A model generated the notes under the pieces. That model did no database searches and was not told the DNA's origin. It saw nothing but the letters and a program-made list of their open reading frames with translations. The translations under genes and the position numbers were made by a program. Below are positions 11,986 through 23,550 of a DNA stretch of 64,000 bases, piece after piece. Position 1 is the stretch's first letter, and each line of letters begins with the position of its first letter. This stretch comes from Uranotaenia lowii. Lineage: Eukaryota; Arthropoda; Insecta; Diptera; Culicidae. Location: assembly GCF_029784155.1 (NCBI RefSeq), contig NC_073693.1, forward strand, positions 168,817,104 through 168,881,103, written 5' to 3'.

Positions 11986-12962
11986 GGGGAGAATGAGGAT
12001 ACTTGATCCCTGGGGATACTGGATTTCTTCGCTATATCTCGCAATAGGAATGTATCACAAATATCTTAAGTTCTAGAAAAATGTTCCAAATAGAACAAAA
12101 CAACAATGTTATTCCAACAAAATTTTAAAAAAATATTTTTCGTGTTATGGAACTTTCTTAAAAATCGTAACAAAATTTGACTTGAAGATCTTTTTTTATC
12201 ACTTTAAAATGTATCTTTCATGAAAAAATATATTAAAATTATTTCTTCCAATATGTTAATCGTTAAAGTATAAAATGAATTTCATAATGCCTTATTTTCA
12301 AAGCAATAGTAAACTGTCATTTTTTTTTTAGAAAAAGTTCTTCAAAATGTATGTTATGAACATAATTGATCCCTGGACCCCAAAACGATATAGTTTTCTT
12401 CTGAATGGGTCGTAATCATTGGTTATCATGAAATTACCAATATCAGTCCAATAACTTATGTTTTTCCAGTGATTATATGTTAAAAAGTACTAAACTAAAT
12501 GAACTTATCTAAAAACTAAAAAAATTCGCCTTAAAGTATGCAATGATTCTTGGGTAGTAGACAAACTTTTAGAATTCTCTTTGTCTGATACTTACGAACT
12601 GTGAAATGAGAACTACTATGGCGAAAAATACTCTTACACAGTAAACGAAAATTAACGAGTTCGGTAATTTTTTTACCGAAATCCTAACATGTGCAAATCG
12701 TTAAACTGTTCGGTAATTTTTTCGGTAAAAAATAAACGAACATCGGTAAATAAAGAATCGATTAACCGATGTTCGTTTATTTTTTACCGAAAAAATTACC
12801 GAACAGTTTAACGATTTACACATGTTAGGATTTCGGTAAAAAATTACCGAACTCGGTAATTTTCGTTTACTGTGTAGGATTTTACTAGATTTTTGCCAAG
12901 GATCAGGGAACCCTGAATTAAGGATCAAGTCTCCTTTATTTAGTAAAGGATCAAGTCTCCTG
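11986..12962. mobile_element. TA-flanked MITE with ...CTTGATCC ends, split by a second MITE
   Basis: The left end GGGGAGAATGAGGATACTTG runs into ATCCCTGG after TA (11984-11985). The complement of the right end reads CAGGAGACTTGATCC and lies next to TA (12963-12964). GATCCCTGG and GATCAAGTCTCC motifs recur internally near 12368 and 12921-12960, like subterminal repeats. It contains the palindromic MITE at 12637-12874 and has no coding region. Confidence 0.55.
12637..12874. mobile_element. near-perfect palindromic MITE, TA target duplication
   Basis: The element starts CACAGTAAACGAAAATTA after TA (12635-12636), and its right end is the complement, followed by TA (12875-12876). Arms of about 110 bp pair along almost their whole length around a loop of about 12 bases. 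A TTCGGTAATTTTTT motif is repeated within each arm. Very high arm identity suggests a young insertion, into the older MITE 11986-12962. The minus-strand frame through it is an artefact of the palindrome. Confidence 0.9.
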
Positions 12963-14777
12963 TAACTTAAAAATATCTTTTAGCCTCACGGAAATGCTTC
13001 TAGTTCATCTAGCAGTTCATGTATCGTTCTATCTTTTGGAGCATATAAACTTAAAACTACACGCTGTCAGAAAATGCAAAAGACGGCAAAAAACTATTTC
13101 ACTATGTTAGGAACTATGTCGATTTCAACATCATTTTATTATCATGAAATGATAGCTTCATTACATTACATTGAGGCGGCATTCCTAACAGGGCGACCAA
13201 AACAGTTGAGATCGAACATAAAATAGAAATTGAATAATGCCGTTTTAGATTTTCTCCACAAGCGCGGGGCAAAACTTTTTCTGAATAAACAAACAAAATC
13301 GTTACCCAGGACGATGCAAATATATGGTTGCTATACTCACACTTATGTTTACCCCCAACACTGACAACTTTTACGGGGTGCAACCGCCTGCTTGAGGTTC
13401 AAATCTCGGGCAAAACTATTGGACTTCTGAATTAATAAGCGAACAAAATAACAGCATCTAGGGCAAAACTCGTGGGTAATTAGGTTGCCACTGCCAATAA
13501 ACGAAAACACTATAAGTGTTGTGGTACAAAAATGTTGTATCCAAGCCTACTGTTTCATGATGCCCCGTTTGACGGTATTGCTCGGAATTGGAAGTTGAGA
13601 TATTTCCGATCGAAAATATGAAAAAGAATTCAATACGAAGATAACAAAAACTCTCATCAATTTAAGAATGTTCAATGACACGTGCGGCGAGATGAAATGC
13701 AAGGTAGAAGAATTTGTAAAGGAATGAAAGTATGAAAGTGTGGTTGTACGCCTTTGCCGTACAACAGACTACTAAAAAAAACAATACAAAAATGCCCTAG
13801 ACACACAATTTTCACCACCTATCCAAAAACTTTTTCCTACGAAGCTCATATGATGCTTACCTATCCGCCTGTTCTTCATCCTTTACAAATTTCTTCTACC
13901 TAGCATTTCAGCTCGCCGAACGTGTCAATGAACATACTTAAATTAATAAAATTAAAAAAATAATTCATGTAATAGAGTGGAAAATAAATAAAATAAAAAT
14001 AAATAATAGAGTGGAATAAATTGGATAAAATCTGATTTTAAACAAAGTTGTATTCTATATCTACCGCCAACATCATGCAACACTTTTCAACTTCATAAAA
14101 TGTTTGGGCAGACCATAGCGGATCAGGAAAAAAAGAACAACTTGTTTCGGGAACGAATGATACTTAAAAGATATTTTATTTTATCTCTATTTTTAATTAC
14201 AACTTTTCCCGCTTCAAATGTACATAAATTTCACAATAGAATGAACTGGAATCATTATGGCAACGGTAGACAAACTGTTCAGATGGCTAGTATACATTGA
14301 GGCGGCATTCCTAACAGGGCGACCAAAACAGTTGAGATCGAACATAAAATAAAAATTGAATAAGTGTTATGGTACAAAAATGTTGTATCCAAGCCTACTG
14401 TTTCATGATGCCCCGTTTGACGGTATTGCTCGGATTTGGAAATTGAGATATTTCCGATCGAAAATATGAAAAAGAATTCAATACGAAGATTACAAAAACT
14501 CTCATCAATTTAAGAACTTTCAATGTAAAGGAATGAAAGTATGAAAGTGTGGTTGTACGCCTTTGCCGTACAACAGACTACTCAAAAAAAAAAAAAAAAA
14601 AAAAAAAACAATACAAAAATGCCCTAGACACACAATTTTCACCACCTATCCAAAAACTTATCCTACGAAGCTCATATGATGCTTACCTATCCGCCTGTTC
14701 TTCATTCTTTTACAAATTTCTTCTACCTAGCATTTCAGCTCGCCAAACGTGTCAATGAACATACTTAAATTAATAAA

Positions 14778-17063
14778 TTTATCGGTGATTAAAACATATC
14801 ATCAAAAACTTCCATCTTACAAAGTTTTTATAACTTTTGCAATTGCAAATTTCAAAGGTTTATTTTTTACCGCCCTTTGGGGTTTTTCAAAACTAAAGGG
14901 GGAGGGGGGGTAAGAGGGCCGAAGGATCTACATGGGCGCTCGATTCTTTATGCCAATATGGCTTTTCCATTCATGTCGTTTTTGGTACAATGCCTGTTTC
15001 AGCGCTTTTTGGCATAGAGAAAGCACCAAGTGACATTGGAATTTGGCAACCTCTTTTGTGGGTGTAAGTGTCCCAGCGATGATTAAAACCACACAAATAT
15101 AAATAAAATTTTTAAAATAAAACAAAAAAATGCATCAGTTTGAGGAAAGCTATACCTGTCAATACTAAGCTTGTCAGATTGCCCAACTTGATCTAGACTT
15201 GCCCGGATAACTGATAAAAATTTTCCAGGATTTCGTTGAAAAAAAAAGCTCGTATTTCGTCCGGATTTATTCCCTATGTTGGCAGAACCAAACAAAAAAT
15301 TCCAATTGCGCTGTTGGAATTTTAATTTTAGCATCTAAATATAAAATAAGCTGAACAATTTTTAACAAAATAATCATGAACGGTTTTTGGAAGCCTAAAA
15401 TACAGTATAAAATCAGTATATGCGTTTCTTTCTTAAAAAAAATAACGATATTTAAAAAAAAAAAAAGAAAAGAAAAAAACGATTGAAAAAAAAAACGTCA
15501 GCACGTGTTTTGTTTTCGTGCGAAAAAAAATTCATAAAAAACTTTACAAAAACCTAATAATTTTGAGGATTTTGAAAACAAATTCAACTAGGATTGTTAT
15601 AAATGTGCGAATAAGGTGTTTTCAGAAAGTTGCGCGGGTAAAACATGCACAGTAGCCGTTCGTGAGCTGCCGAAAGAATCGGTCGATGCAGTTTGTTTAT
15701 GGAAAAAGTTAGGAGCAATTACAAAATATCTACTCAAGAAGATATAATATGCGAAGTTATATGAAAAACCACAAAGTACGGTTCTGTTTAACAGGCTAAA
15801 TGATTTGCAAATCAAAAAAGTTGTGAAATCCTTTGGCCGCAAATTTAGCAATCAGTTAAGTTGTAATGTATTGAAAAAGCATTTGGAAGAACTTTATGGT
15901 TGCTTGTGAGGTTGTATTTGCATCTGCTGTTTTTTTCTCGTGAATAAAAAATACGAGTGACCGATTAGTGATGTCTCGAATATTTGAATTCAACCAGTTT
16001 CAAGAACACCGGATCCAGGAAAAATTGCAAGACATCATCGGTGGAAACCTATCACTTATCACTGGAGTTTGGTGAGATCGTTTCTATTTGAGAATTATTT
16101 CTAAATCATATTTGTATTATTTTTTTGTTTATTCATCCTATTTGCCAAATAGGATTTCCCAAAAAAAAAAATTCCTTCCCCCACCTTTCTGAATACAACA
16201 CCCTGGGTCGCGTGGGTTCCTTGCACCTGAAAAGTTAATTTCGTTGTATCAGAATATCCCCATTATGATTACATTGACTTGTCGTGGTGTGCATGTAGTT
16301 ACCACACTTATCTTTAAAATCAACACTTGAAATGAGTGTTGTATCCAGATACTCAATATGGCATCTTGTGTTGGTTTTAATAATGAGTTGTACCTAATGT
16401 ATCAGCCAATGCAAGATGTGTGTAGTCACCCAATGCTATGCTATGTTATGCTTCTTTTTTTAAAAAAATAACGATTGAAGTATTTATCTTTTTGATTTTT
16501 GATGAAACATTTCTAGATTTTACCAAATTTGCACGGATATTGCTCGAATTATGGGTTAAAAATTTTAAAATCAAGTACCCGGATTTTTCCAGGTTTTTAG
16601 ATAAAAAAAAAACAAGATTTGCCTGGTCAGGATACGTGACGGAGAAATTCTGACAACCTTAGTTTATAGGCATGCTACTTGAGAAAAACAAGTTTCAAAA
16701 TTTTGGGCTACCCAAAATGACGGATTTTCTTATTGATATCATATACCATCTTTATTTCAATCTGTTTCAACACTGTTAGTCAATTTATATTCTTTAGCCC
16801 ATCCCTGCATATTTTTTTTGAATATTTTTTTTACTATGCAGTTACCTATCTAGGTTAAAAGGCTACCAGATGTGACGCCCTGTGATTATTTTCATCTTAC
16901 GTTTCCACTTGCTGTTATATAAATGTTTTGTTACACACATTTGTTACAGTTATATTTCATTTTTCAAAAGTTTTGTTTAAAGATCTAATTCATGGAAGTA
17001 AAGATGTACATGTAAAGATGCATTTCTTTAGACTTTTTTTTATAAACAATAAAGATATGGTCT
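14778..17063. other. AT-rich non-coding DNA with repeat debris
   Basis: No gene is supported. Near 15160-15230, 16560-16660 and (elsewhere) 20200-20500 the text repeatedly shows TTGCCCGGAT or AAAATCCGGG next to GGTTG(C/T)C, which suggests one degenerate repeat family. An AAAGGGGGAGGGGGGG run is at about 14895. A patch at 15590-15900 is less AT-rich, but no protein was recognised in it. Confidence 0.4.
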
Positions 17064-17065
17064 TA

Positions 17066-18634
17066 CAGTGAGCGGAATAAGAATTGCACCACTATGTGTT
17101 TTGCTTGTTTAAATATGAATGATTGAAAATTACGAAAATTTCTTCCACAGTTTATTCTGAATTGCTGAACGGATAAATCAAGCATAAGTTTACTTTTTTT
17201 GGACGTAGCAATTGGCGTTGAGGACCGAAAATGGGAAAAAGGGGTGCGAAATAAGAATAGAACCACTTAAGTTTTTCCAACAAAAACTAGATTATTTAAA
17301 AAAATTTACAGTGTAAGCGGGAATAATAATGCTTCTACGAGTTATTTGAATAGATAACCTGCATTTTAGGAGTTTTCCAGAATTCCAAAGGTTTTCAAAA
17401 GTTTGAAAATGGGGGTTTTAAGAGATGCTCTTCTAGCGTTAAGCAATTAGATATTTCAGCTGTATTCCTTATCAAATTACTTACTTTCTTCATTAAAATG
17501 ACGTAAAATGATGAAATAAACATTCGGGATTAATTTTTAATCAGAAAAAATAGATTGAAAATCAAAAACTTTGATTTCGTTCAGTAAACCACACTTTTTT
17601 CCAGTTTCAAGTCGTAGATGGCAGCACTATCTTGCAGTTAAAACCAAATTTTGTCGCAATATTGATTTTGCAGGTTCATTTAGGCCCATATTTATCATTT
17701 TTAGGAATTTTTCCATCACAGTTTTGTTCACGCTGCAGAAAGCTTTTCCGGATTTGCAAAATAATCACCAGCACAAAAATGTACAACCTCCAAAATTCCT
17801 GCTCATCTCAACTTCCGATTCAATTGCAAATTGTACCAATAATATTGTTAGCCGTCTGGTCCATCAAGCTCCATCGCAAAGTATAACTTCATTCTGATAA
17901 TTGGTCCATAAAATTCACTTTTAGTGACCTTGATGCAATTCTATTTTTTTTTTTTGATTTAGTGATCTTAGAATTTCCAAAGCGGTCACACGGTACATGT
18001 ATTTATTTCTTGACCAAAATAATCCAGCTCTCTCTAATTAATCCCGGATATTCGAAAATAAGCATGAATTTAGTTAAATGGCAAGATAGTGCTGCCATCT
18101 ATGACTTAAAACTAGAGAAATAGTGTTTGACTATTAAAAACATTAGTATTTTTGAATTCCAACCTGCTTTTTGGATTCAAACTCAGCCTCAAATCTATGT
18201 TTCATCATTTTTCATCATACTTATGAATGTTAATGAAGAAATCTAGCAGTTTGATAATGTTTTATAGCTCAAATATCTAATTCCTTAACGGAAGAGGAGC
18301 ATCTCTTAAAACCCCCATTTTAAAACCTTTGAAAGCCTTTGGAATTCTGGAAAACTCCTAAAAAGTAGTTATCGATTCAAATAACTCTACACAGTAAATT
18401 TTTAAAAATAATCTTGTTTTTGTTGGAAAAACTCAAGTGGTTCTATTCTTATTTCGCACCCCTTTTTCACATTTTTGGTCCTCAACGCCAATTGCTACGT
18501 CCAAAAAAAGTAAACTTATGCTTGATTTATCCGTTAAGCAATTCAGAACTGTGGAAGAAAATTTTCGTAATTTTCAATCATTCATATTTTAATAAACAAA
18601 ACACATAGTGGTGCAATTCTTATTTCGCTCACTG
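17066..18634. mobile_element. Tc1-type element with very long inverted repeats
   Basis: The left end CAGTGAGCGGAATAAGAATT follows TA (17064-17065). The right end is its near-complement and is followed by TA (18635-18636). The inverted arms extend roughly 570-600 bp each (17066 to about 17665, and about 18060 to 18634). They share GGTGCGAAATAAGAATAGAA, TAAGAGATGCTCTT and GATGGCAGCACTATCTTGC. The unpaired centre is about 400 bp and codes for nothing recognisable. CAGT ends plus a TA duplication fit Tc1-like elements, and the foldback form suggests a non-autonomous derivative. Confidence 0.85.
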
Positions 18635-18636
18635 TA

Positions 18637-19187
18637 TAACTGGAATATTTTCAATTTTTGGGAATTGAAACAGCTTAGTCAGTAAGTGGGAATAAAAACG
18701 AGTGGCTTTTATTATTGAATAGTCACAAACAAAAAGACGAAAAACAAACCCTATCATTATTACCGTAAAATGGAGTAACTTTGTTCCCCGTAGTTTCTTT
18801 GACCAACAATAAATTTTTGCACATTATCATCAATAACTCAGACTATAGTTTGAATTTTTGAAAACTGTTTTCTACGTTTGAAAGCCTATGATTTGAGTTT
18901 CAAATAGACAAAATATAGTTTGTATTTAAAATTTGTTTCTGTTAGTAAAAATGTAATTTCATAATCTTAAAATATCTACTTTTTCCAAGGCTTGCAAACA
19001 AACAGCTCTCCTGATGAAACCAAAAAGCATTTAGAAGCAAACGGGTTGTTGAATGTGAAAGGACTTTTTTTCTTTGTATATGTATATGTACAGTTATGGT
19101 GCTAATTTTATAGTCTTTTAGTGATCAGTTTTTGATATTTAAAAAATAAGGACATTTTCCAAGAGTAAGCCCGTATTGGACAAATGG
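18637..19187. other. AT-rich DNA with a possible MITE left end
   Basis: Near 18764 the text TACCGTAAAATGGAGTAACT followed by TTGTTCCCC resembles MITE ends of the ggggtaac-ttgatc kind. A possible subterminal partner, TGATCAATGTAACCCC, lies near 21172 beyond the hAT insertion, but the right end is not resolved. Nothing else is supported. Confidence 0.35.
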
Positions 19188-19195
19188 ATAGAAAC

Positions 19196-20860
19196 CAGGG
19201 CCGTAGGAAGACTTGCCTCATAAGGCGGGTTTTGGTGACCATTATTTTTCCTATAACATTTTTGCTTGAAAATACATAAATAAAGAATAGTTAAAAACAA
19301 AGTGATACCAAGAGCATCTCATTATTCGGATTTAAGTTCTTTTATATTAAAACTTATTCATTTCAAATCCTTTCTTTCGAAAAAAACGTCCTAAAAGTGT
19401 TAAGTCTTTTTGAAGCCTTAAAAAATGAAAGAGTTATCTTGAAGGCTTTATTTGAAAGAAAAACTAGTTTGGGGTTCAATTCTAACTCTTGTAAACTTGA
19501 TACATCCAGATTTTAGTTTAATTTATTTTAAGTATGTACAATATAAATAATGTTAAACAACAAACCAATAATATCTATTTTCTGAACCCGTAGATGAAGT
19601 ACAGGTTATTTTATCAACAATAAACTATCATTAATAATTTATTTGATTATTGAAATCATGTGAAAAAGTGAAATTTAGTTCAGATGAAAATGAGTTCAGA
19701 TCTTATAACAGTGGTTTTTACGTGTTTTTAACAAACTACTTTATGAAGTTTTCCTTCAATTATTTATTCGTAATTCAACAAGTGAATCTGACTGAAATCT
19801 CCGAATGATGAAACTCTGATAATTCATTTCTGGATCACCATTTTGGAACTTTTTAAATGTTCAATTCGCCATAACAATTAAAAGTAAAAATTTCATACCC
19901 ATACTTTAAAAATGGTTTGTTAACAATTTTTTTTTAATATTCCGGAATGATGAGTTTCGAATATGTAAAATGAATCTTATTTTTGTTTTAAACGCAAAAC
20001 CAAGATTCGGGTCAGGAGTTTATTCCAATGATGAACCAAACTGAAAATTAAGAATTATAAACTGGATACAGATTCCAGAATCCGGTCACAGGCAACAAAT
20101 TTAGATATATGGAAAAAATGGAACCAGAACATAGGGAATAATTCAAACCTAAGCTTATGAGATATTTTTCCGTACTTATCCGGGCAGAGAAAATCTGGAC
20201 TACTATATCTAAAAAACTTTGTAAAATCCGGGCATTCGTTTTCATAGTTTACAACCCAAGTTTTGGGAAATATCCAGGCAAATTAAGAAATCTCTCAATT
20301 AAAATCAAAAAGAAAAAACTCGAAAAGTAGTTTATTTTCATCGAAACACATCAGCCAGTTAATTTGTATAAACTTCGTTAAAAAGATTTTTTTTGGATGC
20401 AAAATACGAAATTGTTATCACGCAATTTGAATTTTGATTTGATTTTGCAAATAAGTAAAAATATTCAGCCAAAATCCGGGCAATCAGGCAACCTTAGTGA
20501 GTCTAATTTTATTGAAAATTCGATATTGGAGACTAAGGACTGTAACCAAAATTCATGCACCAACTTTGATAGCGTTTTCCGAGTACAGTTTTTAAGTTTT
20601 TAACAACAAGTGAGAATTTTTTTTTAAATCCATAGTAGAATTGTGTTCTGGAATAAGATTTCGAGGTTTTGGTCTTAGTTCTGTGGTTCTGTCTGAGTCG
20701 AGATTGTTACTTTTGATTAACTTTAGTTGTCCATCCAAATTTTATTATTAATTTAAAATTTTTAGCTTAGAGAAGAACATTTGTCTTGACATTTTTTGGA
20801 CCCTCATGGGGGGGGGGGGGGTGTTTAACCCCTAAAACACCCCCCGTTCCTACGGCCATG
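19196..20860. mobile_element. non-autonomous hAT element, family member 1
   Basis: The left end CAGGGCCGTAGGAAG and the complement of the right end, CATGGCCGTAGGAACG, form the terminal repeats. The flanking 8-bp duplication is perfect: atagaaac at 19188-19195 and 20861-20868. Next to the right end is a G-run with GGGGTTAAACACCCCC, also present (reversed) in the hAT element at 33772-35072. No transposase frame survives and the 1665-bp interior is AT-rich. Confidence 0.9.
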
Positions 20861-20868
20861 ATAGAAAC

Positions 20869-21849
20869 CCTATCAAATGGTTAACTTTGAATGAAAAAAA
20901 TGAAAATGGATATAGTGGGAGGGCCTAAAGGAATGTGTTAAGGTGAAATTTCATTTGTGTTTTTTAGCTCAAACTATTTAGCAATTGTTTTAATTTTTGC
21001 CCCTAAATGTATGCAACATAATACCTAATACTTTTTTCAATTATAAATGTTTTTCAAAGAAAACGTTAAAAAGCAAGATAAAATTGATAAACTAGCATTT
21101 GCAACTATTTTGAAGGAGTTTTGAATCCTTTATGATCAAGAAAACTCGTTAAAACCGTCAACATAGAGACTGATCAATGTAACCCCACAGCATCAAATTC
21201 AAAACAGAGACGAAATCGATTTTTCGTCAAATTTAAAGTGGTCTAATAAATTTCTGCAACAATGTTTTACGTTCATTGGAGTCGAGTACTGGTTTTAAAA
21301 TATGAAACATGCCACATTCCACTTAACAGAAAAAATAATCGAAAAATATTGAAAAAAGATTACGGATTACGGTACTCGTTTTTATTCCACATTTGACTGA
21401 TGAAGCCGTTCCAACCCCCAAAAATTAGGCAAGCAAACAAAAGCTTAGACCACTAAACCTAAAAATCAAATGTAATGTTCTGTCTGAATACGTGTTTGAT
21501 AAGTGATGGTTTTTTTTAGAGAAACATGGGAGATCAAAGGAAGGAAAACATAAGTTGTGAATAAAATAAATTTTTCAAAAAAAAAACAGCTTAACTGCGG
21601 GTGTACCTAAGTCTCGTTGGTGATGCATCCATGATTCTTCCATGTTTCTCTTAAAATTTGCACCACCTTTGAAAATTCAACTTTATTTTGTTTTACTACG
21701 TATCTGAAAAAGGAGCTTTTAAAATTTTTATCTCCCATCTTATATACTTTGCAACTTATAGTAATGAAAGATTTTTTTTCTATTTTTAGGATATGATTTC
21801 CACAGTTTGATCTGACGGTAAGTGAGTTAAATTGCAAAAAAATCTACCA
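20869..21849. other. AT-rich non-coding DNA
   Basis: No gene. AGAGAAACATGG near 21521 and its complement near 21641 form a short inverted pair. Otherwise nothing distinctive was seen. Confidence 0.45.
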
Positions 21850-23548
21850 TCCTTGCAGCTCATGCTTAAACTCTCATCTCGCTCTACCGCATCAACCACC
21901 AGAAGACTCATTTAAACTAATTTCAACTAAATTCGAACTCTAAAATGCACTTCCCGTTGCTGTAGCGTGAAGATCATGCCGAACTTTGATAAATTAGCAA
22001 TTCCCCTCCCGGGGGTAAATTGAAACTAAAGAAGCCAAGTTCCACACAGCTGCTTGATTCGGAACGAGAACATCCGCCGGTGCATTGTTGAAAGTTTTTC
22101 GGCAACTCTGGGCCTCAACGCAAGGATGAACCGGAGAAAATGGGGGAAAACTCATCTGCCTGTCCGCCTGCCCTGGCGCCTAACTGTCGAATACTTTCGG
22201 AACTTAAATTTCCGAGCACACGGACGAGTAAATTCGAGAGCAGAAATTTACTTTTTTTTCAAAGCTCAAAATTCTTCACTTTTTGGGAACAATCTATTCG
22301 GGCTTCAAGTTTTCGCCTGGATGCTGCAAAACCTAATTGAATATTCTGCTGGTCTATTTATTGATGCAAATTTCGAACTCAATTAAACGAAAACATGAAA
22401 ACTAAATGGAAAACATAGGTCTTTCAACGGAGTACACAAACAGTAGTTCAGAAGTTCCATGGCAAATTTTGTTTGCTTGCTCAAAATAACTCCACAGAAA
22501 ACAAATATTTTTAAACGAATATTATCTAATATTTTTTTTGGTAATATCTAGTTCAAGTTGACGAGCAAAAATAATATATTGCGGAAAGCAAGCAAGTGAC
22601 ATTACGGCTAGATCCGAGGTTCAATTTTCCTCTCGGATGAAAGTCGAGATAGAGCAAACTAATTATAATCATTGGCACCGCACAACTGAGCCCAATAAAA
22701 GGCTTTGCGTCAATCCCGGAGCGAGAAGAAGTTAGAAGTTAGGTATCCGGGATGCAGAGGCTTCGAGAGTGCTGCTTTGACAAAATTAAATTTATCATCT
22801 TCGGCTTTTTCTCTAGAGCAGCATTATACCTAACACTACGTACACACAACTTCAGCCTCGAGGAACAAAAACGGAAGAAAGCTCTCCAAATTCCACTTGG
22901 TTCGCACTTTTTTGACGGCAGCGACAAGGCGGTGGAAAATGTCTAAGCTAAGCATTTTGCGTATAGATGCGGCTGTAATTAGCTAGCAGAATTTTTGGCG
23001 TCTTTACACGGATTCCGGTGTCCCAATTGGAGAACAACTGGGTGTTGAAACGCCAAGGTGATGGCATCTTCTAAGCACGCAGAGCATTTCGACGTTTTGG
23101 AATCCCAATAATATTTATCCTTGGCGAAAGAGCTTGAGAAAACAGCTTCATCATAATCCTAGTGAATTCCTTTGAAAATTTTCGAAATGAAAAGGCTGCC
23201 AGATCGATGAGAAGCTCAATAAGTATGGGAACAAATACTGGGAGATGGGAAAATATTGGCAGATATAAAATTTAAATCCTAGCAGTTTTCATCATTTTTA
23301 TTTTATTTTCCACAAAATTAAATGTTAAAAAATATTTGAACTCAAAATACAGCTTACAGCTTAATACAGTTCGAATAAACTTTTTAACTTATTGATGCAC
23401 CATAGCATGTAGCTGATCCATAAAATATGTTTTGGAAAAATTATTCTTCAGGCAAACTATTTGTGGTGGTGTGGATTTCATGTTTATGCTAATGCTCATG
23501 CATATGATACATACATACACAGCCAGTTGTTGTGAGCATCCCGGTGAG
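21850..23548. other. balanced-composition unique DNA, possible regulatory or exonic sequence
   Basis: About 21850-23120 lacks repeat signatures and is less AT-rich than its surroundings. A 110-codon open frame at 22054-22386 has no recognisable domain and overlaps another frame, so I do not call it a gene. A tRNA T-arm-like CCGAGGTTCAATTTTCC near 22616 lacks an acceptor stem. Confidence 0.4.
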
Positions 23549-23550
23549 TA

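Larger units (their letters stand above)
11346..14777 (+). repeat. unequal tandem duplication (about 2.6 kb + 0.83 kb)
   Basis: Unit 1 (11346-13950) and unit 2 (13951-14777) start with the same ATTAAAAAAATAATTCATG and end with the same ACATACTTAAATTAATAAA. Shared blocks are 11346-11458 with 13951-14093, about 13165-13240 with 14290-14364, and about 13505-13950 with 14365-14777. Unit 2 lacks most of the middle, including the MITE at 11986-12962. Instead it has about 190 bp (14098-14289) not seen in unit 1, plus an A-run of more than 20 bases near 14583. Confidence 0.75.

Noticed and set aside
12701..12928. 75-codon minus-strand frame
   Set aside because: It lies across the perfect palindrome of the MITE, so it reflects inverted repeats rather than a gene.
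13385..13415. GAGGTTCAAATCTCGGGC resembling a tRNA T-arm
   Set aside because: No cloverleaf can be formed with the flanks, and the segment is part of the local duplication.
17571..17897. 108-codon plus-strand frame
   Set aside because: It spans the arm and centre of the foldback element, overlaps another frame and shows no domain.
22054..22386. 110-codon open frame in a balanced-composition block
   Set aside because: No recognisable motif, and an alternative frame of similar length overlaps it. It cannot be told from chance.
22609..22640. tRNA-like T-arm (CCGAGGTTCAATTTTCC...CTCGG)
   Set aside because: No acceptor stem, anticodon arm or proper A box around it. At most a SINE or tRNA relic.
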